Assembly: GCF_027595985.1 (NCBI RefSeq) | Contig: NC_073311.1 | Coordinates: 31,153,557 to 31,217,556, forward strand | Direction: 5' to 3' | Source: Sorex araneus | Taxonomy: Eukaryota > Chordata > Mammalia > Eulipotyphla > Soricidae | Length of the DNA: 64,000 bases | Part shown: piece by piece, positions 21,700 through 33,480 of the stretch | Layout of the letters: each line of letters starts with the position of its first letter | Position numbering within the stretch: position 1 is the stretch's first letter | Notes under the pieces: model-generated | Seen by the model: the letters and a program-made list of their open reading frames with translations, nothing else | Told to the model about the DNA's origin: nothing | The model's database searches: none | Translations under genes and position numbers: made by a program

Positions 21700-23090
21700 T
21701 TATAGACAGATATTATATATGAAGGGGAATAGGGGGTAGGACTGATAGTGTAGGGGCCAGGGGGTAGTGCCTACCACCTTATTCTCTAAGCAAGTCCTCT
21801 TAGTTCCAGGAGCTCTTGGGAAGGAAGAAACTCTGCTTCATACCCTTGTTTCTCTCATAGTTTGAGTCGAGTGCCCATTGTACTCTTGCCTCTTCACTGA
21901 CTAAGGTGGAAATATCTTAGTGATAATGACTCACCTTGGTGTAAATACCTGTGATCATGATTCAGTTTTCCAAACTCTGTTTCTCAAAACACTCGTGTGT
22001 TCTCAGAAAACAAATGAAAAGAGAAACGTAAAACCCTTCTGTTTCTTGGGCAGAATGCCTCGGATATAATGTTTCATCGACACTTATCCTCCTTCCTGGA
22101 CATCTATAATACGCATGAGATCATAAATTGCTGCATTTTTGAGTGAGTCAATATTTTGTAAACTTTGGGGCGGGCTTTTCCTACCACTTAATAGCTCCCA
22201 TCTAACGTCCCACGACAAGTATGTTTCTCTGCTCCCAAAGACTGTGGGAAATGTTGAGGATGCTGAGGGGAGACACCTACCGGAGTTGCCTGAGGCATTG
22301 CCTAGTCAGAGGCTGGTTAATCTCCCTGCCCTGCCTCCTGGTGTGCCTCAGTTTATTCACAGGGTGACTACCCTCTTTGTGATGTCAAGGTGCTACTGTG
22401 ATCTACCACTTCCCTCTCACACCCAGGCTAAGGAAGTGAGTTCCTCCTCCTGCCCGCTTGGCCCTGACCCATCACCCCACACAGGAAAACGGGATTCACC
22501 TGAGAACCAGGTCTGCTCACGCCTCGCCCCGGTAACTTGTGGGATCCCATTCATTCAAGGGGCCCACACAGTGGGGAGGTGTGCAAGGAAGATTGTGGGA
22601 GGCCAAATGTCCTCCACATTGTGAAATGTAAGCCAGCAGACGACTATGAGGTGTCTCCTTAGATCAGCTTCATCCCACACAGGGACATGTCACCTACCCC
22701 CTACTCTTCCGGCAGTTAGACAGCCCTGTCAGCCTATCCGAGGGAGGGAGAGGGAGGAACCCCGAATAGAGGGGCAAGGACAAGCCTGCCACTGGTAGAG
22801 CACTGAGGAACGGGAAGGAATGTGCGGGGCAGCATTTTCTTCTTCCTTTTCCCTTCTATGCTTTGGCACAATTGAATCTTCCTTTTGCTCTGGCCGCACC
22901 CAGCTGCCCGGCCCCATCCAGGAGGCTTCCGAGAAGAACACAGTTTGCTTGCCAACGCCTCCCCCCACCCCCCATGGAGGTTGAATTCCAGAGCTTATTT
23001 TTTCTAAGCCTCATCTCACCTTTTGCTTCATAATTTTGAAGTAAAATCCTCCTCAAGACAGTTGCTCACCATGTGCTTGAGACGGGAACA
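21700..23090. other. Unique-looking DNA, no gene seen
   Basis: A 161-codon open frame at 22139-22624 lies in GC-richer DNA but shows no family motif. A stretch near 22345-22400 (GTGCCTCAGTTTATTCAC) is MIR-like. Nothing else was recognised. Confidence 0.45.
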
Positions 23091-23105
23091 ATGAGCCATT
23101 CTTTC

Positions 23106-23293
23106 TTTCTTTCTTTTTTTTTTCTTTTGCTTTTTGGGTCACACCCGGCGATGCACAGGGGTCACTGCTGGCTCATGCACTCAGAAATCACCTCTGGCAG
23201 TGCTCAAGGGACCCTATGGGATGCTGGGATTCGAACCCAGGTCGGCCGTGTGCAAGGCAAACGGCCTACCCGCTGTGCTATCACTCCAGCCCC
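23106..23293 (-). mobile_element. Poly(A)-type SINE, antisense
   Basis: Target duplications GAGCCATTCTTTC (23093-23105) and GAGTCATTCTTTC (23294-23306). Full length and near consensus (GGGTCACACCCGGCGATGCA, ATTCGAACCCAGGTCGGCCG). Confidence 0.95.
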
Positions 23294-24050
23294 GAGTCAT
23301 TCTTTCAGTGGCGTTCATTTCCCAACGGCCATGGCAAAGTTACGTGTGTGTCAAGAACCCTGTGTGGGTCAGCCAGGCCGCACTGCGGAAGACTCTAGAG
23401 GGAGGCACGCACTGGAGCTTTGGCTTCATCTACGGCCCACAGTGACTAGAAATCCACACAGGTCTGGTTTTCCCTCTCTTCCTGCGAAATAGCTGATGTG
23501 TTTTGTTGCACTGTGGGAGGGGTAGGGGGGCACACACGGGGTGTTCAGGGAAACAGGCAGTTTCAGGCACGAAAACTCCATTGCTCCTGCCTGCAAAGCT
23601 CCTATTTCTAGTCCCGGGAGCTGTCTCCCCAGCCTGAAAGAGTTAATGTTAATGCCACAGCGCAGTGTTTTCCAGTGGCCACAGCTGACTTTGAAGAGGG
23701 CCATCATTCATTCATCACCTAAAGTGGATGCAAGAGGACACCCAGGGCTCAGGCCTCTTCATGGCAGGAAGTGCCTGGTGCCTGCCCAAAGCAGCGTCCA
23801 ATTCAGGATTATCTTGCTCCTTCCTCTTCTTCCTGCTTCCTTCGCTTCCTTCCCCTCTCTCTGCCCCAGAGGAAGGATCCAAGAAATTCCTGAAAATTAA
23901 TGTATCAAGTTACTCCTCTAACAACTGTCCTCTTGCTCTTCTTGAAATGATCAGCCTGTTATTATTAGGTCACCTCCTAACTCATTCCAAAAAGTACTAA
24001 GTGATAAGGAGTTATTGCATACATTTTAATTATTTATTTGTGTGTATTGG

Positions 24051-24286
24051 GGGACTGGAGCAATAGCACAGTGGGTAGGGCATTTGCCTCGCACACGGCC
24101 AACTTGGGTTCGATTTCTCCGTCCCTCTCAGAGAGCCCAGTAAGCTACCGAGAGTATCCAGCCTGCATGGCAGAGCCTGGCAAGCTACCCGTGGCGTATT
24201 CAATATGCCAAAAACAGTAACAACAAGTTTCACAATGGAGACGTTACTGGTGCCCACTGAGCAAATCAATGGAAGACAGTGCTACA
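24051..24286 (+). mobile_element. RTE-tailed SINE, full length
   Basis: GGGACTGGAGCAATAGCACA through GGAGACGTTACTGGTGCC and a shortened tail (GAAGACAGTGCTACAGTG). Similar TGTGTATTGGGG/TGTGTTGGGG flanks suggest the target duplication. Confidence 0.93.
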
Positions 24287-24502
24287 GTGTGTTGGGGAGG
24301 GGATGGGAAGTGAGGGAAGCCCCTTAGCAACTCCTAGGGATCCAGGAGCTGCTCCTAGATATACTTGTTCTGCTGGTACATGTTTCACGGTTTGGTGCTT
24401 GGGTTCAGCAGGGCTGGGGGTAACAACAGGACAAGTGTTGGTCTCATTAGGAAGAGTGATTACATTTTAGTGATTTTCTTTCCCTCAAGAATCTGGATGG
24501 GG

Positions 24503-25108
24503 GCTCTCTGCCAAGATGTGATCCCGGGGGCCACACGTGTGGGGCCCCACCGCAGCAGCACGAGCATGATTCCAGAGGCCAGCTAAACTGCTTTTGATAC
24601 CAGCAGCTCCTTGCAAAATATCTCCAGACTGAGAACTAAGCCGTGGCCACATGCCTGCCCAGGAGGGGAAAGGTTTTTCTCTCTCGCCTTTTCCTTGCGG
24701 GGGTGGGGGGAGAGCGTGGCGACCGCCATATTATGAGGACCACAGATGAGAGTTACAAGCTTGCAGTGATCCAATTTCTGGAAGAAATTTCCCTGGACTT
24801 AGTTGCTAAAATACAGAAATCCAAAACCTCATTTCTCTTCACAGCAGGTCTGACTCTAGTGGGGAACTCCTAACAATAATAGTGAGTTTTTTGTTGAAAT
24901 ATTGAATGTAACCAAAGTAAAGAGAAAGTAAAGTGAAATTTATCAGTTACAAAGGCGAGGTGGGGGGGTGGATGGGAGGTACTCTGGGGTTTTGTTTGGT
25001 GGTGGAATATGTGCACTGGTGAAGGGACAATTGCTTCAGCATTGTATAACTGAGACTTAAGCCTGAAAGCATTGTTATTTTCCACATGGTGATTCAATTT
25101 AAAAAAAA
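24503..25108 (+). mobile_element. L1-tailed retroposon with a second unrelated 5' region
   Basis: Perfect 16-bp target duplications AAGAATCTGGATGGGG (24487-24502 and 25109-25124) bound a 606-bp insert. About 360 bp of unidentified sequence includes CCGCCATATTATGAGG (YY1-like on the minus strand). It is followed by about 240 bp of the same L1-type 3' UTR as 9074-9586 (from about 24858, AATAATAGTGAGTTTTTTGT). Confidence 0.88.
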
Positions 25109-25124
25109 AAGAATCTGGATGGGG

Positions 25125-25294
25125 AAGCTGGAGCAATAGCACAGCAGGTAGGGTGTTTGCCTTGCATGTGGCCAACCTGGGTTCGATTCCCAGCATCCTA
25201 TATGGTCCCCTAAGCACCGCCAGGAGTAGTTCCTGAGTGCATGAGCCAGGAGTAACTCCTGAGCATTGCCAGATGTAACCCAAAAAGAAAAAAA
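25125..25294 (+). mobile_element. Poly(A)-type SINE abutting the previous insert
   Basis: AAGCTGGAGCAATAGCACAG through CCCAAAAAGAAAAAAAA. Its target duplications are AAGAATCTGGATGGGG (25109-25124) and AAGAATCTGGGTGGGA (25295-25310), so it reused the target copy made by the preceding insertion. Confidence 0.95.
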
Positions 25295-25553
25295 AAGAAT
25301 CTGGGTGGGAAAAAAATGGGGAGAGATCAGCTAGTAAATTAGCAAAATGAAATAAATCAGAAGATAAATATTGATGATTTCACCTGAGTACGCTAGTGAA
25401 GGAAGCATAGCCACTGAATGTACAGCAGGAAGTGAAACACAAACCAGTGGCCATCAGCAACGCTGAGGTTAGCAGGGGAGAGAGAGCAATGGGGGAGGAA
25501 GCACGGACAGAGGGGGTGTGATGGGTATAGGAGTGGGTCTTTAAAATAAGATT

Positions 25554-25717
25554 AGGGGCAGAGCGATAGGGAACTTGCCTGCATGCAGCCGACTTGGGTT
25601 TGATTCCCGGTATCCCATATGTCCCATGAGGACCGCCAGGAATAATTCCTGAGAGTAGTCAGTAGTAACCCCCGAGCATTGCTGTATGTGGCCCCAAACA
25701 AAACAAAACAAATAAAT
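25554..25717 (+). mobile_element. Poly(A)-type SINE, shortened head
   Basis: GGGGCAGAGCGATAGGGAAC lacks part of the A-box region. TTGGGTTTGATTCCCGGTAT and a CCCCAAACAAAACAAAAC tail are present. Confidence 0.82.
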
Positions 25718-25726
25718 AAAATAAGA

Positions 25727-25870
25727 GGGGCGGGGTGTCTGCTGGCTCAAACTGCTGGGGCACGTGCTTCGTGTGCAAGATCCCCTGGAATAGATCCCCA
25801 GCAACTTATGGGCCTTAAAGTACCAAGGAGAGCCACCCCTCTGACACCAGTGCCAGGAATCGCACTTGAG
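25727..25870 (+). mobile_element. Possible old SINE
   Basis: GGCACGTGCTTCGTGTGCAA, GGAATAGATCCCCAGCAAC and CCAGTGCCAGGAATC give a faint head-body order. Confidence 0.35.
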
Positions 25871-25927
25871 GACCAATGGATCATATATGTGTATATATAT
25901 ACAAATATATATACATATATATAAAAT

Positions 25928-26092
25928 ATCACTGTATCACACTGTCATCACTGTCATCCCGTTGCCCATCGATTTGCTTGAGCGGGCACCAGTAATGTCT
26001 CCATTGTGAGACTTGTTACTGTTTATGGCATATTGAATACACCACGAGTAGCTTGCCAGGCTCTCACATGCGGGCGAGATACTCTCGATATA
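25928..26092 (-). mobile_element. RTE-tailed SINE, antisense, head truncated
   Basis: ATCACTGTATCACACTGTCA, CCCGTTGCCCATCGATTTGC, CACCAGTAATGTCTCC and GTAGCTTGCCAGGCTCTC. It stops at GATACTCTCGATA. Confidence 0.9.
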
Positions 26093-26107
26093 TTATATAT
26101 ACAGATG

Positions 26108-26109
26108 TA

Positions 26110-26148
<39 letters not shown>
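26108..26148 (+). repeat. (ATCT)n microsatellite
   Basis: About 9-10 ATCT units lie between two SINE pieces. Confidence 0.95.
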
Positions 26149-26278
26149 ATAATATGACCAAACTGGGTTTGATCCCTACTACCCGACATGGTTCCCCAAA
26201 CCTCATCAGGATTGATCCCTGAGCACAAAGCCGGGAGTAAGCCCTGAGCACTGCCAGGTATGGCCGCACCCTAATTTT
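26149..26278 (+). mobile_element. Poly(A)-type SINE, head truncated
   Basis: AACTGGGTTTGATCCCTACT, GGATTGATCCCTGAGCACAA and CCAGGTATGGCCGCACCC. Confidence 0.82.
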
Positions 26279-26481
26279 AGAATATGAGACAGCAGCTCTA
26301 ATTTATTTAGTCAGACATGTGTGGCTCTATTTTTCACAATGCCAAACCAAGGACCAAGCCTTAAATATCCTCAAGGCACGTGTCCACTGCCTTGCTTCAG
26401 GTTGTGTAAGTGTTTAAGAAAATTTGGTTTTCCTCCTGCGCTAGTGGTTCATCACAAATATTAACACTTTTTTTTTTAAGG

Positions 26482-26663
26482 GGGGCTGGAACAACAAGAC
26501 AGCAGGTAGGGTGCTTGCCTTGCACATGGCTGACCCAGGTTCGATCTCTGGCACCCCATGTGGTCCCCAAAGACTGCAGGGAGTGAGTCCTGAACACAGA
26601 GACAAAAGTAAGCCCTGAAGACTGCCAGGTGTGCCCCAAATACCCAAACAAAACAAAATAAAA
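26482..26663 (+). mobile_element. Poly(A)-type SINE
   Basis: GGGGCTGGAACAACAAGACA, CCAGGTTCGATCTCTGGCAC, CCAGGTGTGCCCCAAATAC and an AAACAAAACAAAATAAAA tail. Confidence 0.9.
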
Positions 26664-27000
26664 ATATTCCTTTTCCAAGTGACAGCTATATATTTTTTAA
26701 TAGCCAACTCTTATTAATGATGGGACACTAGGACAGAGGCCTGCGGCTGAGGGAATGCCCAGTTATCCAGAATCACGGCGCTGATGAGATCTGTGAGCCA
26801 TTTCAAATGCTTTGAGTTCTGAGCTCTGGCTCAGCCTGGTCCAGTGAGACCTCAGTTGTTGATGCCTGGCACGAGAATTGACACTCTTGCCTTTATTTTT
26901 ACACAGTTCCTTTGAAAAATGTTCTGTATTCCCCAAAACAGTTTTTCAATAGAAGTCAGAAATCTGTATCTCCTTGTGAAATCATTCAATTTTTGTGTCT

Positions 27001-27166
27001 TTGTTTGGGGGCCACTCCTGGCTATGCTCAGGGCTTACTCCTGGCTCTGTGCTCAGGGCTTACTCCTGGTGATACTTGGGAGGCCATCTGGGGTGCCTGG
27101 GATAGAACCCGGGTGGGCCATGCGCAAGGCAAGTGCTCTACCTGCTGTTCTATCTTCCCAGCCCCC
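27001..27166 (-). mobile_element. Poly(A)-type SINE, antisense
   Basis: GGCTATGCTCAGGGCTTACT, GATAGAACCCGGGTGGGCC and a TTCTATCTTCCCAGCCCCC end. Confidence 0.88.
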
Positions 27167-28424
27167 AAGTTTTTGGCTATTGTTTTCATCACTCAGCTTA
27201 AGGCGAAAGTAAAAACAAAAAGGATGAAAGCCGGGCAGCTGATCCCTTGAGTCAGAACTGTCTCCTCCGACTGTGTTTCTTCTCTCCTCACCCTGATTGT
27301 TGTGTCTTTAATCTCTTTTTCAGAGGAAGAATGATCAGTCTCACCAGCCCGGTGGGCCTTCACTCTCAGCATTTTTGAGTGAGGCTTGCTGAAAGAAGTG
27401 CAGGATGAGAACTGAACAACTTTGAACTTTTCAGGTGATTTTGGACTTTGCCGCTTTTGTTATTTAGCGCTCTCAGAAAGCCAGTGCCCCCTACAAGAAC
27501 ATGGGGGTTTTGAATGATTCATCTGCTCACAGACCTTGATATTCAATCCAGGTGTAGGAAAAAACAGTCTAGCCCTCAGGTTCTATCCCCAGGGTTTGGA
27601 AAGGCTTCAGTGAAATTCAATAGCAAAGGCCCAGGCACTTACTTCCCCTGACTTTCTCTTTGTTCTATTAACTTTTTTTTATCTCTGAAAAGCAAAGGGA
27701 TTTCCTTCGGGGATTAAGGAGAGGAAACAACCTAAGGTAGGGAGATAGTGTTTCATTGGAATTATGAAGTATCCTGAAGTCAACTCAACCAGAAACCCTT
27801 TCCCCCAATCTTGGAAGTTTCTGTCTGCAGAGCCCTCAGCGAGCGGCAGGAATATCTCAGGCAAACAGTAGCTTGGTTTCTTGGATAAAGCTGAGAGCTT
27901 TTCTTATTTTCTTATTCAGAGGCACAATCTAACTTTGTCCCCCTTCCCCTTTGTATTTTTCAAAAAATTTTACATGTGTTATTTTTGTTGACATGTTGTA
28001 ATTCAGGAATAAAAATTAACAATGAATCGGTGCCATTTTCATCCTTCCAGTGAATGGGTTTGACTCAATGAAAAGATGAGATGCAGAATGAGACAGATGA
28101 TTAATTTCCTGGTGACATATCTTCGAAGTTACTGTATGAAGAATGAGATGAAAGGGAAATGTTCCCTGCTCACAGCAGGCTTTTGTGATTTCAAAAGGCC
28201 CAACATGGTACTTTACAAATGTGTCTGAGTCACTTTTTATTCTAAACCGAGTGGCTGCGGAAGGATTAGGTTATGACAATAAGGAAAAGGATTCGTGTGA
28301 AAGAGCTACAACTGACACAGTCGTCTCCTCCCAACAGAAGGACTAACTAAAGAATATGCTCTTAGCTGTTTTCCAGAGCCACTAAAATGTTAAATAACAA
28401 TTTTTAATTTTATTTCTTTCACCA
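27167..28424. other. Unique-looking DNA, no gene seen
   Basis: No repeat family or exon-like frame was recognised. Confidence 0.5.
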
Positions 28425-28426
28425 AA

Positions 28427-28617
28427 TATATATATGTATATATATATATATATTTTTTTTGAGGATACATGGGTAGTGCTTAGGGATTAACCCTGATGCT
28501 GTACTCAGGAATTACTTCTGGTGGTGCTCAGGGGACCCTAAGGGATATCTGGGATCAACCCAGGTAGGCCACGTGCAAGGCAAACCTCCTTCCTGCAGTA
28601 CTATTACTCTGGCCCCT
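28427..28617 (-). mobile_element. Old poly(A)-type SINE, antisense, with (TA)n at its tail
   Basis: A TATATATA tract at 28427-28453 precedes a T-run. GGAATTACTTCTGGTGGTGC, GGATCAACCCAGGTAGGCC and CTATTACTCTGGCCCC follow. Confidence 0.85.
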
Positions 28618-28739
28618 TTCTCCAAATTTAATGCTCTGACAGTTACTTTTAAAAAATGCTTAATGGTCCCCCTAATGATAATTTTTAGTTAATCATGCCT
28701 ATATTCCTTTTTGAAATTAAACAAGTTTTGTTTTGCTTT

Positions 28740-28888
28740 GTTTGGAAGCCACAGCAGCAGTGTTCAGCAGTTACTTTGACTCTGTGCTCAAGGATCACTC
28801 CTTGCAGTGCTTGGAGGATCATTTATGCGGTGCTGGGGATAGTATCTGGATCATCTGCATACAACCCCATGCTATCTCTCTACCCCTG
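28740..28888 (-). mobile_element. Old poly(A)-type SINE, antisense
   Basis: GGAAGCCACAGCAGCAGTGT, CTGTGCTCAAGGATCACTCC and CATGCTATCTCTCTACCCC. Confidence 0.75.
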
Positions 28889-30217
28889 AAATAAGACAAA
28901 TCCTAAAATAATTTTTGTCAGTTGATTAAAAATTTTTAAAAGTCAAATATTTTTCACAGTTTTTATCTATTGAATATAAAGTATCTTTTTCATATCATGT
29001 TGTCTAGGACACAGTGAATATTTGTTTAACATATACTTAAACAATAAAAGTACATTTTAAAATATTTTCATAGTTCTTTGTACATATGTTAAATCTACCT
29101 TATTAATGTTGAGTAATTCTACATCAGGTGGATTTCAAACTAAGTTTTACTTCTAAACTGATTTTTCTAGTTATGTTGCTGTATTCTGCTCATTTTTTTC
29201 TCTTCATTTAACTTTTGATTTGAAAATCTGGAAGTGTAGATGATTATTACTTCCAGTTTTTGTGAAATCTACTTTATCGGGAGAAGAATCTCAAATCAGA
29301 TTATCTTTCAAAAAAAAATCCACTTGAGATTTGACCTCAAAGAAAATTCAACCACTGTACTCTGCAAAGGAAAGAGTTGTGCAAACTCTCTCCAACCCCA
29401 TTAACCTCGCCTCTTGGCAATCAGTGACCTATTTTCCTAGTAAGCCCAGGCTGCCTTTGTGTTACTGACCTGAGTCACATTCAGGCTTAATATAGAGGAC
29501 AACCCTGCAATTAACTGTTCCTAGAGTCAATGTACAGTCATAAATTCTCTGATGCATGAAGACTAAAACCTTGTGACATGCTAAGACAAAAATGTTGCAG
29601 AAGTCATCAAGGGGGGAAAAATATTATGAACTAGATGGTATGACTCCACATCAATACCTACAATAATGCAGTTTATTTGTTATTATCAGTTGAACAGGAT
29701 CATTTGTTAATAATCTCCATATATAAGCATCTTACTCTTTTCTCCCAGAAGTCAAATATTTTCTCCCAGGAACTGGTGGTTTATCTCTTAGTCTGTTTAC
29801 TTGCATGTAATTCATCTGGAGGCTAATAAGACTCTGATGACACTGTTCTGTTCGTGAACAAGGATCTGGACTCCCCGATCCTTACAAGATAAAAGGCAGC
29901 CTGCAATGGTCAAAGGGCAAGGAAAGTATGAATTCCAGTTAGGTCAATGACACTGGGTGTATGTATGCTCCAGACTGTTTTCCTACTTCTGATTTTTTCC
30001 CTGCATTTCCTTAGGATAATTATGCTATTTGCATTCTCTCTCTGAATTCCTCTTGAATTGCTAGTGGCCAGCATTTGGCAAGATCCATGAGGTGTTTTGT
30101 GTATAGAAGGCTGCTTTCTTTGATAACTTCCTATTGAATTCCTAAAAACAGAACATTAAGCTGAAATTAAATATCATACTTTCATTCATCATCAGTCATT
30201 ATATCTTTCCCACAATT
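28889..30217. other. AT-rich unique-looking DNA
   Basis: No repeat family or exon-like frame was recognised. Confidence 0.5.
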
Positions 30218-30227
30218 AAGAGTTGAG

Positions 30228-30511
30228 GAATCAATTGGGATGGGAGATGCGTGCCGAAAGCAGATAATGGACCAAACATGATGACCTCTCAGTGTCTGTG
30301 TTGCAAGCCATAATGCCCAAAGGTAGAGAGAGAGTATGGGTAATACCATCTGCCACGGAGGCAGGGGGAGGGTGGGAAAAGGTGGGTATACCTGGGATAT
30401 TGGTGGTAGGGAATGTGCATGGAGGAGGGATGGGTGTTTGATCATTGTGTGATTGTAACCCAAACATGAAAGCTTGTAACTATCTCACAGTGATTCAATA
30501 AAATAAAAAAA
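30228..30511 (+). mobile_element. L1 3' UTR, young 5'-truncated copy
   Basis: Target duplications AAGAGTTGAG (30218-30227 and 30512-30521). GGGATGGGAGATGCGTGCCG, CATGATGACCTCTCAGTGTC, CCTGGGATATTGGTGGTAGG and a CAGTGATTCAATAAAATAAA end closely match the 4204-4968 and 17807-18126 copies. Confidence 0.95.
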
Positions 30512-30521
30512 AAGAGTTGAG

Positions 30522-31890
30522 ATACTATTTATCAGAAATGCATTCCAGAAACAAAATTAGTAAGGAGAAATAAGATCTGCCATTCATTAAACACAATATT
30601 CTGTCATCTAATGATCTCATCAGAGCAATTCACATTATTTTCACCTTTTAGATCTAATGTTTGTGCCTTCCTTGAAGTCACGCTGCTACAGAAAAGCAAA
30701 GCCAGAATTTACACTTTTTAAAGAAGTTCTGACTTAAAAGCCACTTCATGTTGAGCTCTCTGTTGAACTACCTGACAGAGCATGGGTCCCAGCAAGGCCC
30801 GCTCAGTCCAGAGTATAGAGTTGCTCAGTCTTCACCTGTTTGCTATTTCTTCCTTTCCTCTAGCCTGGGCTTAACAGGGTTCATTGCTTTTGGCTCTACG
30901 TGAAGTGGAGCATTATTTTTAAAAAATTCAAATGGAATTTATCATTTATTTCTTAACTCTCTGCAGAACTCTTCCTCTGATGAAACCTTCCTCAGAACCA
31001 TGAGGGACATCTAAAGAGGACTAAGGTTGTCACATTGGGAGACTTCGAGAAGGTTTCAGCCCCAAGAGACAGGAACTGCAACTTCTGAATGATGTATGCC
31101 CCACGGGAAATCCACTGGGAACCAGACAAATCAGGCATACTCTAGCTACTGCCTCACAGCTGGGAGTCCTGGCAGAGGAGGACTCGAGAAGGGCTCCTGG
31201 GTAAGGAACAACGTGTTCTTTGTGGAATGGAGTTGAAGGGAACGATCTGCTCCATCGTTGAAGTAAGATACACGTAGAGGTATGAGTGGAAAATAACCTT
31301 AGTATAGTGAAAACCGGGGACAGAGTGTGACAGTCTCAGAATAAGCTACATAAGATGGAACAGTGTAAGCCTTTGAAACCCTGCAGAAGATGTATGGTTT
31401 AAACCAAGAAAGAATAAAAAGCTCCAACACCTGCAGAGGCCAAATAGGTGATGTGAGCAGCACGAATGTAACTGCAGCTGGGAGTCAGTTAAGCCTACAC
31501 CCACAAATGGACTGTCCCCCCCAGACTCCAGTTCATTGATGCTGGGGAGAAATGCAGTCTTAACATATCCAGGCCTATTTATCTTTTTTCTCTTTCTTAA
31601 CAGAACCCAGAGATCTAGATTTTACTATGAAATCTCTAATTTTTTAAATACCAGAAGATAATAAAATATCTTGAAAGAAAATCTGTAAATCAGACAAAAC
31701 AACGGGGTAGCTGGATTCAGAGTCTTCCTACAGGCAATTAGCTTGCTCCATCTTTGTAGACAACTAACTTAAATTCAAAGTTGTAACTCCTTTGTAAAAT
31801 CTGACTTACTGAGTATTCAATTTACTGTGGTAAATACTGTGTATATATACATAATCCTATATAACTAGGAGTTGCTTTTTTATTTATATT
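30522..31890. other. Unique-looking DNA, no gene seen
   Basis: No confident repeat or exon was identified. Confidence 0.45.
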
Positions 31891-31892
31891 TT

Positions 31893-32047
31893 GGGCTATA
31901 TCGAATTGAATACACCACGGGTAACTTGCCAGGCTCTGCCATTCGGGCAAGATACTCTCGGTAGCTTGCCGGCCTCTCCAAGAGGGGTGGAGGAATCGAA
32001 CTTGGTTGGCCGCATGCAAGGCAAACACCCTACCAGCTGTGCTATCG
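31893..32047 (-). mobile_element. RTE-type SINE body and head, antisense, tail missing
   Basis: GAATACACCACGGGTAACTT, GGTAGCTTGCCGGCCTCTCC, GGAATCGAACTTGGTTGGCC and a CCAGCTGTGCTATCGAGATGG end. The body is of the RTE-tailed class but the RTE tail itself is absent. Confidence 0.88.
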
Positions 32048-32639
32048 AGATGGAAAAACTGAAAGGGCATTGGCCTGAAGAGCCTTAACTCAGGTTAAGA
32101 TTTTACTCAGGGCTTTCAAGAATGAGGATCCGGCAGTGCAAAGGTGATGATGGATGGCAGCTGGGTGAAAGGTCTGGTAGCCACTGTAGTTATCTACGTA
32201 AGAGAAATAGCAGCTTGACCCAAGGTAGCTGAGGGAAGGAGTGAGAAGTTATGAAGTGTTTTAAACATTCTGACAAGATTTGCTGAAGGAAGGGAATGTG
32301 GGGTGTAAGATAGGCGCCAAGATGGTTCCAGGACTTCATGCCCAGTGCACTTTTAGTAAGGGGGGTGCAGGGGAGCAGCTGGCTGGGGGACAAGAGAATG
32401 GCAGGCAACAGGAATTAGCCTCCAAGTCTTCCAAATGGATTTGTTGATCAGGCAGTTGAGCATAGTTGAGCATACAGGCTTGGGAGGGTGAAAAGCTAGA
32501 ATGTGATAAGGAGAATGTGCTAAACTTTTAAAAGTGGGAGATGAGGGAGAATGAAATGACTCTTGAAAAAGTTTCAAAACATCTTCATTTATATTATCAC
32601 TATTCTCCATTGATTTATTTATCTATTTATTGTCAAGAA

Positions 32640-32722
32640 TTGAATTGAGCCCAAGTCCTCCATATCCAAGGCATGAGTTCTATTACTAAGCCACGGCTTC
32701 AGGTAGCTCTTGTTTCTGCTTA

Positions 32723-32764
<42 letters not shown>

Positions 32765-32835
32765 AGCGTGTCTGGTGCCAGGGTATCACACATGCAAAGT
32801 GAGCACTGTACTGCTGATTCACATTCCTGACCACA
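32640..32835 (-). mobile_element. Old tRNA-like SINE remnants around a (GT)n
   Basis: Two antisense tRNA-like pieces, GAATTGAATTGAGCCCAAGT with TATTACTAAGCCACGG, and GGTGCCAGGGTATCACACAT with GAGCACTGTACTGCTGA, flank a (GT)18 tract at 32726-32761. Confidence 0.45.
32726..32761 (+). repeat. (GT)n microsatellite
   Basis: A perfect GT run of about 18 units. Confidence 0.95.
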
Positions 32836-33124
32836 ATCATCAGAGCTTTTATCACAAAGGTCTGAGGTGGCTGTAAAAAACACGTGGCAACGTTCAAGTA
32901 TAAGAAGTAGCTTAAGCTCTATTCATGTTTCTGTCTCCTGCATAGGCGTTAGCCAATAGCACCACTATCACAGATAGCTTCACAAGACATGCAAATTATT
33001 GGGCTCCACCCAACCTGGAAATCATAAACACGGACCAAAGGGCCCAAGAAACTATTGACATGTTCTCCGAAAGACTGCTCTGCAGATATACAAAAATTAA
33101 TTATTGTTATATTTCTTCCTCTTC

Positions 33125-33480
33125 CCCTTTGGTATTCCCGGGGGTGCATATGTACCTGGCTGTGGGTTGCACATCAGGCTGCAGTGTTCACACGCTCAGC
33201 CACAATGCTCATGAGCTTGCACGCCTTTAGTTGTGGTGCTTGCCGGGGCTCACACAAGTTATGGTCGGCAGGCTCACCAGGAGCTGCTATAGCACTCAAA
33301 CATGTGCTGCTGGGAACTGCACTTCCTCGGGTCATACTCACACTTAGAAGGGGTCATACTCCTTTTTGTGGCGCTTACACATGCCTGACTGTGGCGCTGC
33401 TAAGAAAGATCCTGAAGCACTGGGGAGCACAGACAGCAGAGCTGCCGGGATTGAACTCAGTGCATGAGGCACAAAAGGGA
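33125..33480 (-). repeat. GC-richer quasi-periodic repeat, unidentified
   Basis: The motifs GTTCACACGCTCAG, GCTCACACAAG, GCACTCAAACATGTG and CTTACACATGCCTG recur about every 30-40 bp. The right end (GGGATTGAACTCAGTGCATG) resembles an antisense tRNA-like B box. A 171-codon open frame crosses it, but its translation is repetitive and unrecognised. Confidence 0.4.

Noticed and set aside
22139..22624. 161-codon open frame in unique DNA
   Set aside because: No family motif, no splice signals that fit, low-complexity proline/serine composition and a MIR-like stretch inside.
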